Assembly (NCBI GenBank): GCA_041940305.1
Contig: JBGTSJ010000002.1
Coordinates: 372,001 to 436,000, forward strand
DNA: 64,000 bases
Direction of reading: 5' to 3'
Source: JBGTSJ01 sp041940305
Lineage (GTDB): Bacteria > Planctomycetota > Planctomycetia > Planctomycetales > Planctomycetaceae
Shown piece by piece: positions 8,714 through 16,334 of this stretch; positions within the stretch are counted from its first letter, which is position 1; the number at the start of each line of letters is the position of its first letter. Below the pieces are notes generated by a model. The model was not told the DNA's origin. It saw only the letters and a list, made by a program, of their open reading frames with translations, and did no database searches. Made by a program: the position numbers and the translations under genes.

Positions 8714-11458
8714 ATGGCTGCTCCCAAGACCAAAAAAGGACTCGTCATCGTCGAGTCCCCCGCCAAAGCCAAAAAGATCGGCGGGTATCTCGGCAAGGAC
8801 TACGAGGTCCGCGCCAGCATGGGGCACGTGCGCGATCTCCCCTCGGGCGCGGCTGAAGTCCCCGCGGAGCTCAAGAAGGAATCGTGGAGTACGCTGGGCG
8901 TGAACGTCGAGCAGGGTTTCGATCCGCTCTATGTCATCCCCGCCGAAAAGAAGAAGGTCGTCAAGGAACTGAAGGACGCCCTCAAGGGGGCACAGGAACT
9001 CATTCTCGCGACCGACGAAGACCGCGAAGGCGAGAGCATCGGCTGGCACCTCGCGCAGCTGCTGAACCCCAAGGTCCCCGTCAAGCGGATGGTCTTCTCC
9101 GAGATCACCAAGAAGGCCATCCTCGAAGCCCTCGAGAACCCCCGCGAACTCGACCAGAACCTTGTCGCCGCCCAGGAGACGCGCCGCGTCCTCGACCGTC
9201 TCTACGGCTACACCCTCAGCCCCCTCCTCTGGAAGAAGATCCGCCCCAAGCTCTCTGCCGGCCGCGTCCAGAGCGTCGCCGTCCGCATCCTCGTCCAGCG
9301 CGAACTCGAACGGCTGGCGTTCAGGAGCGGAACTTATTGGGACCTCACCGCCGACCTCGCCACGCAGAAGAACGAAGCCTTCACCGCCCAGCTGGCCACC
9401 GTCGGCGGCAAGAAGGTCGCCAGCGGCAAGGACTTCGACGAGCACACCGGCCGCATCCAGGAAGGGGCCGACGTCCTCCTTCTTTCCGAAGAGGACGCCC
9501 GCAGCCTCACCGAACGCCTCAAGACCGCCGACTGGCAGGTCACGAAGATCGAGCAGCGCGAGCAGATGCGCCGCCCCCCCGCTCCCTTCACCACCTCCAC
9601 GCTCCAGCAGGAGGCCAACCGCAAGCTCGGCATGTCGGCCCGGCAGGCGATGCAGACCGCCCAGCGCCTCTACGAAGAGGGCCACATCACTTACATGCGA
9701 ACCGACAGCGTCACCCTCTCGCAGGAGGCGCTCAACGCCACCCGCTCCCGCATCGTTCGCGACTACGGCGACAACTACGTCACGCCACAACCTCGCCAGT
9801 ACACCGGCAAGATCAAGAACGCCCAGGAAGCCCACGAAGCCATTCGCCCCGCCGGCGAAGAGATGAAGTCCGCCGACGAACTCGGGCTCTCCGGCGGCGA
9901 GCTGAAGCTGTACGACATGATCTGGAAGCGCACGATGGCGACCCAGATGCCCGAGGCGCGACTCCGCTTCGACACTGTTACGATTACCGCCGCCGACGCC
10001 GAGTTCCGCGCCACCGGCCGCCACATCGAGTTCCCCGGCTACTTCCGTGTCTACGTCGAAGGGCTCGACGATCCCGAAGCCGCCCACGAGGAAGAAGAAG
10101 CCGCGCTGCCGCAGCTGTCCGAAGGCGACCCGCTCAAGTGCAGCGACCTGGAACCCATCGGCCACGAGACCAAACCCCCCGCGCGCTACACCGAAGCGAC
10201 TCTCGTCCGCAAGCTCGAAGCCGAGGGCATCGGCCGCCCCAGCACCTACGCCAGCATCATCAGCACCATCCAGGACCGCGGCTACGTCCGCAAATCCGGC
10301 AACCAGCTGGTGCCGACGTTCACCGCCATGGCCGTCAACCGCCTGCTGGAGGAGAACTTCCCCAACCTGGTCGACTTCCAGTTCACCGCCCAGATGGAGC
10401 AGCAGCTCGACGATATCTCCAACGGCCAGGCCGATCGCCTGCCGTACCTCAAGCAGTTCTACTCCGGCAACGACGGTCTGGAAGTTCAGGTCAAGACACG
10501 CGAAGCCGACATCGATCCCCGCCGAGCCTGTACCCTCAACCTCGAAGGTCTCGACGCCGCCGTCCGCGTCGGCCGCTACGGACCGTTCCTCGAGAAGCAG
10601 CAGAACGGCGAAGTCGTCACCGCCTCGCTCCCCGACGACATCGCCCCCGCCGAGGTCAACAGCGAGCTGGCCGACAAGCTCATCGAACTGAAGAAGCGCG
10701 GCCCGCAGTCACTCGGCATGCACGAGGAAGCCGGCCTGCCCGTGTACGTCATGTCCGGCCCCTTCGGCCCCTACGTCCAGTTGGGCGACGTCACCGAAGA
10801 CGCCCCCAAGCCCAAGCGCTCCTCCATCCCCCTCAACCACGACCCCCAGACACTCGACCTCGACACGGCCAAGAAACTCCTCGAGCTTCCCCGCCGCATC
10901 GGCCATCACCCCGAGGACGGCAAGGTCGTCAACGCCGGCCTCGGTCGCTTCGGCCCCTACGTCCTCCACGACAAGAAATACGGCAACTTCGACAAGAAGA
11001 CCCACACCTACACGACCTCAGACGGCCGCACCGTCGACATCCTCACCGTCGACATGCCCGCCGCCCTGGAGATGCTCGCCAAGAGTAAGTCCCGCGGCGA
11101 AACCCCGCCGCTGAAAGTCCTCGGCGAGCATCCCGAAGACAAGGAACAGGTCGCCATCTACGAAGGCCGCTACGGCCCCTACGTCCGCCACGGCAAAAAG
11201 GGCAAAAGGCTGGCGTCCCTCCCTAAAGACCGCGAGATCGACAGCGTCACCCTCGAAGAAGCCATCGGCTGGATCGAAGAACGCGCTGCCAAAAAAGGCG
11301 CCGGCGGTCGCGGAGCCAAGAAGACCGCGAAAGGCGCGAAAGCGGCGAAAAAGAAGACCACAAAGAAGTCCGCCAAATCCTCCGGCAAGCGCGCCTCCAA
11401 TCCCACCGCCGCCCGCAAAACCAAAAAGAAGAAAACCGAAACAGACGAGCCAAGCTGA
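8714..11458 (+). CDS. topA: DNA topoisomerase I
   Basis: 914 aa type IA topoisomerase, which relaxes negative supercoils. TOPRIM domain at the N-terminus (VIVESPAKAK at 11-20 with Glu14, and DEDREGE at 101-107). The catalytic tyrosine is in ITYMRTDS (Tyr327). SAGRVQSVAVRI (181-192) is the family signature. Instead of C4 zinc ribbons, the C-terminal part has four GxxGPY/F-V-type repeats (GRYGPFLE, GPFGPYVQLGD, GRFGPYVLHD, GRYGPYVRHG) and ends in a very Lys/Ala-rich tail of about 60 residues, as in actinobacterial TopA. The ATG at 8714 sits only 12 bp after the heptamer array with no clear Shine-Dalgarno. Confidence 0.97.
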   Translation: MAAPKTKKGLVIVESPAKAKKIGGYLGKDYEVRASMGHVRDLPSGAAEVPAELKKESWSTLGVNVEQGFDPLYVIPAEKKKVVKELKDALKGAQELILATDEDREGESIGWHLAQLLNPKVPVKRMVFSEITKKAILEALENPRELDQNLVAAQETRRVLDRLYGYTLSPLLWKKIRPKLSAGRVQSVAVRILVQRELERLAFRSGTYWDLTADLATQKNEAFTAQLATVGGKKVASGKDFDEHTGRIQEGADVLLLSEEDARSLTERLKTADWQVTKIEQREQMRRPPAPFTTSTLQQEANRKLGMSARQAMQTAQRLYEEGHITYMRTDSVTLSQEALNATRSRIVRDYGDNYVTPQPRQYTGKIKNAQEAHEAIRPAGEEMKSADELGLSGGELKLYDMIWKRTMATQMPEARLRFDTVTITAADAEFRATGRHIEFPGYFRVYVEGLDDPEAAHEEEEAALPQLSEGDPLKCSDLEPIGHETKPPARYTEATLVRKLEAEGIGRPSTYASIISTIQDRGYVRKSGNQLVPTFTAMAVNRLLEENFPNLVDFQFTAQMEQQLDDISNGQADRLPYLKQFYSGNDGLEVQVKTREADIDPRRACTLNLEGLDAAVRVGRYGPFLEKQQNGEVVTASLPDDIAPAEVNSELADKLIELKKRGPQSLGMHEEAGLPVYVMSGPFGPYVQLGDVTEDAPKPKRSSIPLNHDPQTLDLDTAKKLLELPRRIGHHPEDGKVVNAGLGRFGPYVLHDKKYGNFDKKTHTYTTSDGRTVDILTVDMPAALEMLAKSKSRGETPPLKVLGEHPEDKEQVAIYEGRYGPYVRHGKKGKRLASLPKDREIDSVTLEEAIGWIEERAAKKGAGGRGAKKTAKGAKAAKKKTTKKSAKSSGKRASNPTAARKTKKKKTETDEPS

Positions 11459-11474
11459 CCGCCGCCTCACCCCC

Positions 11475-11500
11475 ATTTAGTCCCATCGGGCCGGGCGCTT
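11475..11500. repeat. TTTAGTCCC..CGGGCCGGGCGCT repeat, copy
   Basis: Short GC-rich sequence (ATTTAGTCCCATCGGGCCGG, then GCGCT) just after topA. Related copies at 14345-14367 and 18551-18582, where the CCGGCCCA..GGGCCGG core is a perfect small hairpin. Confidence 0.5.
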
Positions 11501-11512
11501 GTATTTCGCTGC

Positions 11513-11567
11513 TTTCGCCCCTTTCGCGGTTCCCTCTTTCCGTCCCTTCCGCGTATTCCGTGGTTCC
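11513..11567 (-). repeat. GGAACCACGGAATACACGG family, copy 1
   Basis: Read on the minus strand: GGAACCACGGAATACGCGG, then AAGGGACGGAAAGAGGGAACC, then GCGAAAGGGGCGAAA. The copy at 23249-23308 is nearly identical in the other orientation. Here it lies between convergent topA and the YihY gene. Confidence 0.85.
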
Positions 11568-11579
11568 CCCCGGAGCGAG

Positions 11580-12500
11580 TCACGCCCCGGTCGCCGGCAC
11601 GCGCCGCTTCTCTTCCACGATCCGCACCGCCCCCTTGCTCGGCTCAATCCCCGCGCCGAACCGGCTCGCCCACGCCTGCGTGAGCTCCGCGCCGAACAGC
11701 ACGATCAGCGACGTGTAGTACACCCACACCAGCATCGCGATCATCGACCCCGCCGCGCTCCCCCAGCCGGAACCGATGTTGGAGTTCTCCAGGTAGACGC
11801 CGATCAGCAGCTTGCCGACGACGAACAGCACAGCCGTCATCGCCGCGCCGACCCACGTGTCCCGCCACCGCATCTTCGCGTCCGGCAGCACCTTGTACAT
11901 CGCCGCGAACAGCAGCGTCGCCACGCCGATGGTTACGATCCCGTTCACCAGCGCGCCGATCACCACGCCGACCTGCCCCGGGTTCTCTCCCATCACCATC
12001 CGCATGATCTCATCGATCATCGTCGTGAGCACCATCGAAACCAGCAGCAGGAAGGCGATCACGACGATCATGCCGAGCGACAGCAGCCGCTTCATCGCGA
12101 ACACCAGCACGCCCCCCTGCTCCGGATCACGTTCCACCTCCCACGCCCGGTTCAGCGCGAACTGCAGCTGGGCAAATACGCCGGTCGCCGAGAACACCAG
12201 GATCAGCGCGCCAATCACCTTGCCGAGCGGTCCCAGGCTGCTGGCCATCCCCCCCTCGGTCGCGGCAGCGGCCGTTTCATCCGGCTGTGCCTGAGCCGTC
12301 GGCATCCCGAGCTGCTCTTTCATCACCCGGTCAACGGTCTCATGCGAGACGCCGAACTGTCCGGCGATGAAGAACACGACGACCAGCAACGGCGGCAGCG
12401 AGAAGATCGTGTAGTACGCGATCGCCGCGCCGCTCGTCATGCATTCATCGTCCGAAAAATCCTTGGCCGCCACCTTCAGGGCCTTGAAGAAATCCGACAT
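11580..12500 (-). CDS. YihY/virulence factor BrkB family membrane protein
   Basis: 306 aa from ATG 12500 (MSDFFKALKVAAKDFSDD); upstream codons to 12608 have no family match. Six predicted membrane segments. Family features: AAIAYYTIFSLPPLLVVV (about 25-42), SATGVFAQLQFALNRAWEV (about 125), a central pair of helices, and a C-terminal AGSMIAMLVWVYYTSLIVLFGAE. The family is common and often misnamed as ribonuclease BN; its transport role is not settled. An Ala/Gln/Glu-rich loop near 75-90 is longer than usual. Convergent with topA. Confidence 0.9.
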   Translation of the reverse strand: MSDFFKALKVAAKDFSDDECMTSGAAIAYYTIFSLPPLLVVVFFIAGQFGVSHETVDRVMKEQLGMPTAQAQPDETAAAATEGGMASSLGPLGKVIGALILVFSATGVFAQLQFALNRAWEVERDPEQGGVLVFAMKRLLSLGMIVVIAFLLLVSMVLTTMIDEIMRMVMGENPGQVGVVIGALVNGIVTIGVATLLFAAMYKVLPDAKMRWRDTWVGAAMTAVLFVVGKLLIGVYLENSNIGSGWGSAAGSMIAMLVWVYYTSLIVLFGAELTQAWASRFGAGIEPSKGAVRIVEEKRRVPATGA

Positions 12501-12619
12501 CGCTCGGCTCCCGCTGCTCGAAGACTGCAAGGTTGACACCTCACGATCTTCGCCCAGCCCTGAGCCCACGGCATCGGGGAATCTTCGATCCCCCACTGGG
12601 GAATCCATCCAGAGTCCCC

Positions 12620-12637
12620 GGCACAGTCCCCTGTGCG
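12620..12637. repeat. GGCACAGTCCCCTGTGC hairpin family, partial copy
   Basis: Core GGCACAGTCCCCTGTGCG with a 6-bp stem, in the gap between the YihY gene and the SUKH gene. The usual flanks are degraded. Confidence 0.5.
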
Positions 12638-12791
12638 TGTCATCCAGACGATCAGTCAGCCCCGACCGATGGCGACTGCGGTCGAACAGTTGCTATAACG
12701 CGCTGCTGCGTCGTCCAAATCTCAGTCGAAGACGCCAAGCGCTTCCCAGTCTGGCGGATCAATATCCGCATTGAACCGGAATGAAACAGCC

Positions 12792-13262
12792 ATGGCTGAC
12801 TTTACGGACGTTGAACGCTGTTACGAGTTGTTCTGCACACAAAGGTTTCCTTTGCCGTCCGAAGACGACATTCGCAAGTGCGAAGACCGGATGGGCCGAA
12901 CGCTTCCGGACGAGTATCGTGAGTTTCTGCGGCGGTTTAATGGCGGGATGTTCAGGGGATTGGATATATCAACTGAAAACTCCGTGCATGGGAGTTCAAT
13001 CGATTGTTTGCACGGAGTTGGAGTGCCGGAAGAATGTGCGGGATTCGCGGAGTTGGGATCCGACGTCGACATGTTCGACGGCAACGATCCGGTGCTGGTG
13101 CTCCCAATCGGGGCAGATCCGGGGAACAACCTGTTCCTGATGAACTTCTATTCGGACGAGGAAGCCGGCGTCATTTCATTCCACTCAATACGCCAGGGAC
13201 AGAGCTTCATCGCCAACTCGTTCCTCGAGATGTTCGATGCGGTGATATGGCCGACGGAATGA
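12792..13262 (+). CDS. SMI1/KNR4 (SUKH) family protein
   Basis: 156 aa from ATG 12792; an in-frame TTG at 12771 is a less likely start. Early residues PSEDDIRKCEDRMGRTLPDEYREFLRRFNGG are the family signature: a helix, LPxxYxxFLxxxNGG, then beta strands. Middle GNDPVLVLPIGADPGNNLFLMNF and C-terminal FIANSFLEMFDAVIW also fit. SUKH proteins are often immunity proteins to contact-dependent or polymorphic toxins, but no toxin gene is adjacent, so it could be an orphan immunity protein or have a housekeeping role. Its base composition is visibly lower in GC than the neighbours, which may indicate transfer. Confidence 0.85.
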   Translation: MADFTDVERCYELFCTQRFPLPSEDDIRKCEDRMGRTLPDEYREFLRRFNGGMFRGLDISTENSVHGSSIDCLHGVGVPEECAGFAELGSDVDMFDGNDPVLVLPIGADPGNNLFLMNFYSDEEAGVISFHSIRQGQSFIANSFLEMFDAVIWPTE

Positions 13263-13314
13263 GCGCCACCCGGTGCTCAGCCCCTTGGTGATCTTCCGCA
13301 GGCCCCGGACCTTA

Positions 13315-14244
13315 TCACCGACGCACCGCCACCCCCCGCTCCGCCAGATATTGCTTCACTTCCCCGATCGTATACTCGCAATAGTGAAAGATGCTCGCCG
13401 CCAGCGCCGCGCTCGCCTTCCCGTCCGTCACGGCCTCATACATATGCTGCGGCGACCCGCACCCGCCGCTCGCCACCACCGGAATCTCGACCGCCTCCGC
13501 GACCGCCGCCGTGATCTCAATGTCGTACCCGTCCTTGGTCCCGTCCGCGTCCATGCTCGTCAGCACAATCTCCCCGGCCCCGAGCTCTTCCACATGCCGC
13601 GCCCACGCCACCGCATCCAGCCCCGTCGGCACCCGCCCCCCATTGATGTGCACGTCCCAGTACACGCGCGACATCTCAGATCTCAAATCGGAAATCTGAG
13701 ATCCAGACATCATCCCTGCGCCAGCCCCCGCCCCGCTCATCGGCCCCGCCCGCGGCACCACACGCAAGTGCTCGGGAACATCTCCCCTCGAAGCTCCGAT
13801 CTCTGTCTCACTGCCCCCTGACCCCTGACCTCTGACCACCGCCCGCCGCTTCGGATCAATATTCACCACAATGCACTGACTCCCGAACCGCAGCGCCGCC
13901 TCGCGGACAAACTCCGGATTCTTCACCGCCGCGCTGTTAATCGACACCTTGTCGCACCCCGCGCTCAGCAGACGGCGAATATCGTCCAGCGTGCGGATGC
14001 CCCCTCCCACCGTCAGCGGCATAAAGCAGACTTCGCTCGTCCGCTGCACCACGTCGAGGATGATGTCCCGCTGCTCGTGGCTGGCCGTGATGTCCAGGAA
14101 CACCAGTTCATCCGCCCCCTGCTGCTCGTAGCGCGAGGCGATCTCGACCGGGTCCCCTGCATCGCGGAGATTGACGAAGTTAACCCCTTTGACGACGCGC
14201 CCGGCATGCACGTCCAGGCACGGAATGATGCGTTTGGCAAGCAT
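13315..14244 (-). CDS. hisF: Imidazole glycerol phosphate synthase subunit HisF with inserted segment
   Basis: 309 aa; normal HisF is about 255. It makes imidazole-glycerol phosphate and AICAR from PRFAR with ammonia from HisH. The TIM barrel is intact: MLAKRIIPCLDVHAGRVVKG at the start, catalytic Asp11 and Asp130 (CIVVNIDPKR), VGGGIRTLDD near 79, INGGRVPTGLD at 200-210, ELGAGEIVLTSMDADGTKDGYD, and VVASGGCGSPQHM. Between residues about 138 and 192 there is an extra low-complexity stretch that includes SQISDLRSE. It is encoded by copies of intergenic repeats. The insertion lies in the loop after strand 5, where normal HisF has only a few residues. No HisH is nearby. Confidence 0.93.
   Translation of the reverse strand: MLAKRIIPCLDVHAGRVVKGVNFVNLRDAGDPVEIASRYEQQGADELVFLDITASHEQRDIILDVVQRTSEVCFMPLTVGGGIRTLDDIRRLLSAGCDKVSINSAAVKNPEFVREAALRFGSQCIVVNIDPKRRAVVRGQGSGGSETEIGASRGDVPEHLRVVPRAGPMSGAGAGAGMMSGSQISDLRSEMSRVYWDVHINGGRVPTGLDAVAWARHVEELGAGEIVLTSMDADGTKDGYDIEITAAVAEAVEIPVVASGGCGSPQHMYEAVTDGKASAALAASIFHYCEYTIGEVKQYLAERGVAVRR
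13669..13833. repeat. Repeat-derived in-frame insertion in hisF
   Basis: About 165 bp (55 codons) absent from ordinary HisF. One end has a palindromic ATCTCAGATCTCAAATC / GAAATCTGAGAT element (13673-13702), the other has the heptamer CCCCTGACCCCTGACCTC (13814-13838). Both families also occur in the giant gene at 27695-33364 and the heptamer upstream of topA. Boundaries are approximate because they come from family knowledge. Confidence 0.8.
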
Positions 14245-14344
14245 AAGCAGTCCAACGGAAAACGGCCCTCCAGGGTCCGTTCAACCCCAATCCTCATCGG
14301 TGAATCAACGAGTCGAATAACCCGAACATCAGCGTCCGTCCAGA

Positions 14345-14367
14345 CCCGGCCCAGCGGGCCGGGCGCC
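14345..14367. repeat. CCCGGCCCAGCGGGCCGGGC hairpin repeat
   Basis: Same core as 18551-18582 (CCCCGGCCCAACGGGCCGGG). Short, perfect stem; dispersed family. Confidence 0.55.
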
Positions 14368-14499
14368 ACTGCGGACGCACAAATCCGCACCCCCACCAAA
14401 AAATCGGAACCGATTCCGTCATCCAACGGTCGGCCCCCTTCGTACAATATCCATGCCGGAGCCGAGACAAGGCTTTGGTCCCGCTCATGGCAACAAATC

Positions 14500-14531
14500 G
14501 CACCCCGCCGGTTGCGCAGCCGGCGGGGTGC
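14500..14531 (-). terminator. Candidate terminator for the threonine synthase unit
   Basis: A 12-bp perfect stem (GCACCCCGCCGG / CCGGCGGGGTGC) with an 8-nt loop. On the minus strand it is followed by GATTTGTTG. It lies 105 nt downstream of the small membrane-protein gene, the last in the minus-strand run from threonine synthase. Confidence 0.55.
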
Positions 14532-14571
14532 CTTAGGTTTGTCTTCTGGCAAGCATGAGCGACGGTTGCGA

Positions 14572-14638
14572 GAAGGGATTCAACAGAGATCGCAACGGTC
14601 GCAATGGGTTACTTAGCAGGGTTGCTTTGAATCCCTTC
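14572..14638. other. Long inverted repeat, possible structured RNA
   Basis: GAAGGGATTCAA (14572-14583) and TTGAATCCCTTC (14627-14638) are perfect 12-bp reverse complements, enclosing a 43-nt loop that has a nested GCAAC / GTTGC pair. It overlaps the last 2 bases of the small minus-strand gene. Could be a second terminator, a processed 3' end or an unrecognised RNA element. Confidence 0.5.
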
Positions 14639-14837
14639 ATTCTGCGGATTGACGGCAAGCCGCCTTATATCGCCTACCACCAATGAGCCGGAGCGCGGCG
14701 ACAAGTGTCAAGCCAACTGCAAGAACAATGTCAATCTGGAAATCAAAAAAAATCAAGTAGACGAGCAAGGCACTGAGCACAATGTTGGATGCAATCCGCC
14801 ACCGTACCAGAATCCGCCAAGTTTCATCTCGCACCAT
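14637..14837 (-). CDS. Small two-helix membrane protein, 66 aa
   Basis: ATG at 14837, 36 nt after the threonine synthase stop, same strand, so possibly co-transcribed. Residues about 14-32 (ASNIVLSALLVYLIFF) and 35-52 (IDIVLAVGLTLVAALRLI) are hydrophobic, separated by a short acidic turn, with Arg-rich flanks (RWRIA, GGRRYKAACR) as in real membrane proteins. No family recognised. Lower GC than its neighbours. The convincing hydrophobic pattern supports it; the weak ribosome site argues against. Confidence 0.45.
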   Translation of the reverse strand: MVRDETWRILVRWRIASNIVLSALLVYLIFFDFQIDIVLAVGLTLVAALRLIGGRRYKAACRQSAE

Positions 14838-14873
14838 CGACAGCCGCCAATCGATTACGGATTCATTGAGGCG

Positions 14874-16112
14874 TCAAACATCGATGCGATCCAAGCACTC
14901 CGCATCCCGGTGATCCAGCCGCGGCAGGTCTCCCACCGGGAACAGGTGATTGTACTTCAGCCCCGTTCCCGTATTGAACAGCACGACCCGTTCGTGGGGT
15001 TCGATCCACCCGTCCGCCAGCAGCCGCTCCGCCGCTTTCCACACGGCTCCCCCTTCCGGACACGCGTAAACTCCCTGCCACCGCGCGAGCTCCCGCACCC
15101 CCTCCAGCAGGTCGGCGTCCGAGACCGCGATCGCCGTCCCGCCGCTCTCCCGGATGGCCCGCAGCATCAAAAAGTCCCCCACGGCTGACGGCACGCGCAG
15201 TCCCGACGCCACCGTCGCCGCGTTGGCGAACGGCTCTGCATGCTCCGCACCATCGCGGTAGGCCTTCACAATCGGCGCACACCCCTCCGCCTGCACCGCC
15301 ACCATCCGCGGCCGCTCGCTGCTGATCCACCCCAGCTGCTCCATCTCGTCAAACGCCTTCCACATCCCGATCAGTCCCGTCCCGCCCCCCGCCGGATACA
15401 GGATCACATCCGGCAGCAATGTCTCAACGCCGAACGCATCACCGAGATCGAGCGCCAGCTCATACCCCATCGTCTTCTTCCCTTCGACGCGGAACGGCTC
15501 CTTCAGCGTCGAGAGATCAAACCACCCGAACCGCTCGCACCCCTGCCGCACCAGCTTCCCGCAGTCGCTGATCAGCCCGTTCACCAGATACACGTGCGCG
15601 CCGGCGACGACCGACTCAATGATGTTCGCCGGCGGCGTGTCCTCCGGCATGAACAGATAGCACGCCAACCCCGCTTTCGCCGCGTAGTACGCCGCAGCAC
15701 CCGCGGCGTTCCCTGCGGACGGCAGCGCGATCGCCTTCGCTCCCAGCGCCGCCGACCGCGTCACCGCCGCCGTCATCCCCCGCGCCTTGAAGCTCCCCGT
15801 CGGATTGAACGATTCATCCTTGATCCACAGCGACTCGAACCGCGCAAACGGCCCTCTTCGCTCGACCGGCAGCAGCGGCGTCAGCCCCTCCCCGAGAGAC
15901 ACCGCCTCCGCTTCCCCATCCACCGGCAGCACTTCGCAAAACTTCCACAGCGACCGCAGCGTTCGCCCACGCGCCGCCGCGGGCGTCAGCGTGCGACGTG
16001 CGGACGCGAGATCGTACCGGGCAAACAGCGGCTTCCCCGCCGAACTCAGATTGTGCAGTCGGTCAACCGGATAGCTCTCACCGGTCAGCGTGCAGGTCAG
16101 ATCGTTATGCAT
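14874..16112 (-). CDS. thrC: Threonine synthase (PLP-dependent)
   Basis: 412 aa from ATG 16112 (MHNDLTCTLTGE); the upstream 53 codons are Arg/Gly-rich and not part of the family. Converts O-phospho-homoserine to threonine. Fold type II PLP enzyme: LGEGLTPLLPV near 73-83, PLP lysine in NPTGSFKARG (Lys109), LPSAGNAAGAAAYYAAKAG, the phosphate-binding PAGGGTGLIGMWKAF, and CPEGGAVWKAAERLL near the C-terminus. The family also contains threonine dehydratase-like and cysteate synthase-like enzymes, so the substrate is inferred from overall similarity. Divergent from the kinase gene at 16335. Confidence 0.88.
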   Translation of the reverse strand: MHNDLTCTLTGESYPVDRLHNLSSAGKPLFARYDLASARRTLTPAAARGRTLRSLWKFCEVLPVDGEAEAVSLGEGLTPLLPVERRGPFARFESLWIKDESFNPTGSFKARGMTAAVTRSAALGAKAIALPSAGNAAGAAAYYAAKAGLACYLFMPEDTPPANIIESVVAGAHVYLVNGLISDCGKLVRQGCERFGWFDLSTLKEPFRVEGKKTMGYELALDLGDAFGVETLLPDVILYPAGGGTGLIGMWKAFDEMEQLGWISSERPRMVAVQAEGCAPIVKAYRDGAEHAEPFANAATVASGLRVPSAVGDFLMLRAIRESGGTAIAVSDADLLEGVRELARWQGVYACPEGGAVWKAAERLLADGWIEPHERVVLFNTGTGLKYNHLFPVGDLPRLDHRDAECLDRIDV

Positions 16113-16334
16113 GGCTCGGTCACGATGTGATGATTCGCGACCGAGCCTATCAGCCACGCGAACGGACCGAAAGCCGCCCGGCAATCGCCCGCCGCGGCCC
16201 CGTCCAGAGCGCGTCAGCGCGCCTCCCCACGCACACGGCGCTCCCGATTTCCTTGGCAATCCACCCGACAAATCGACATAATAGCCCTACTGTCGCTCCC
16301 CACGGTTCGACATCACTCCAGCGAGGGCCCTGCG

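Larger units (their letters stand above)
14245..14636. other. Intergenic region with strong hairpins
   Basis: A 392-bp gap. It holds a CCCGGCCCAGCGGGCCGGG hairpin repeat (14345-14367), a 12-bp GC-rich hairpin (14500-14531) and a long inverted repeat (14572-14638). No coding frame with support. Confidence 0.6.

Noticed and set aside
8519..10165. 548-codon minus-strand frame opposite topA, running into the heptamer array
   Set aside because: Antisense of topA plus translated heptamers; no independent support.
16113..16271. N-terminal extension of threonine synthase
   Set aside because: Arg/Gly-rich, not part of the enzyme family, and lies in the divergent promoter region with the kinase gene.
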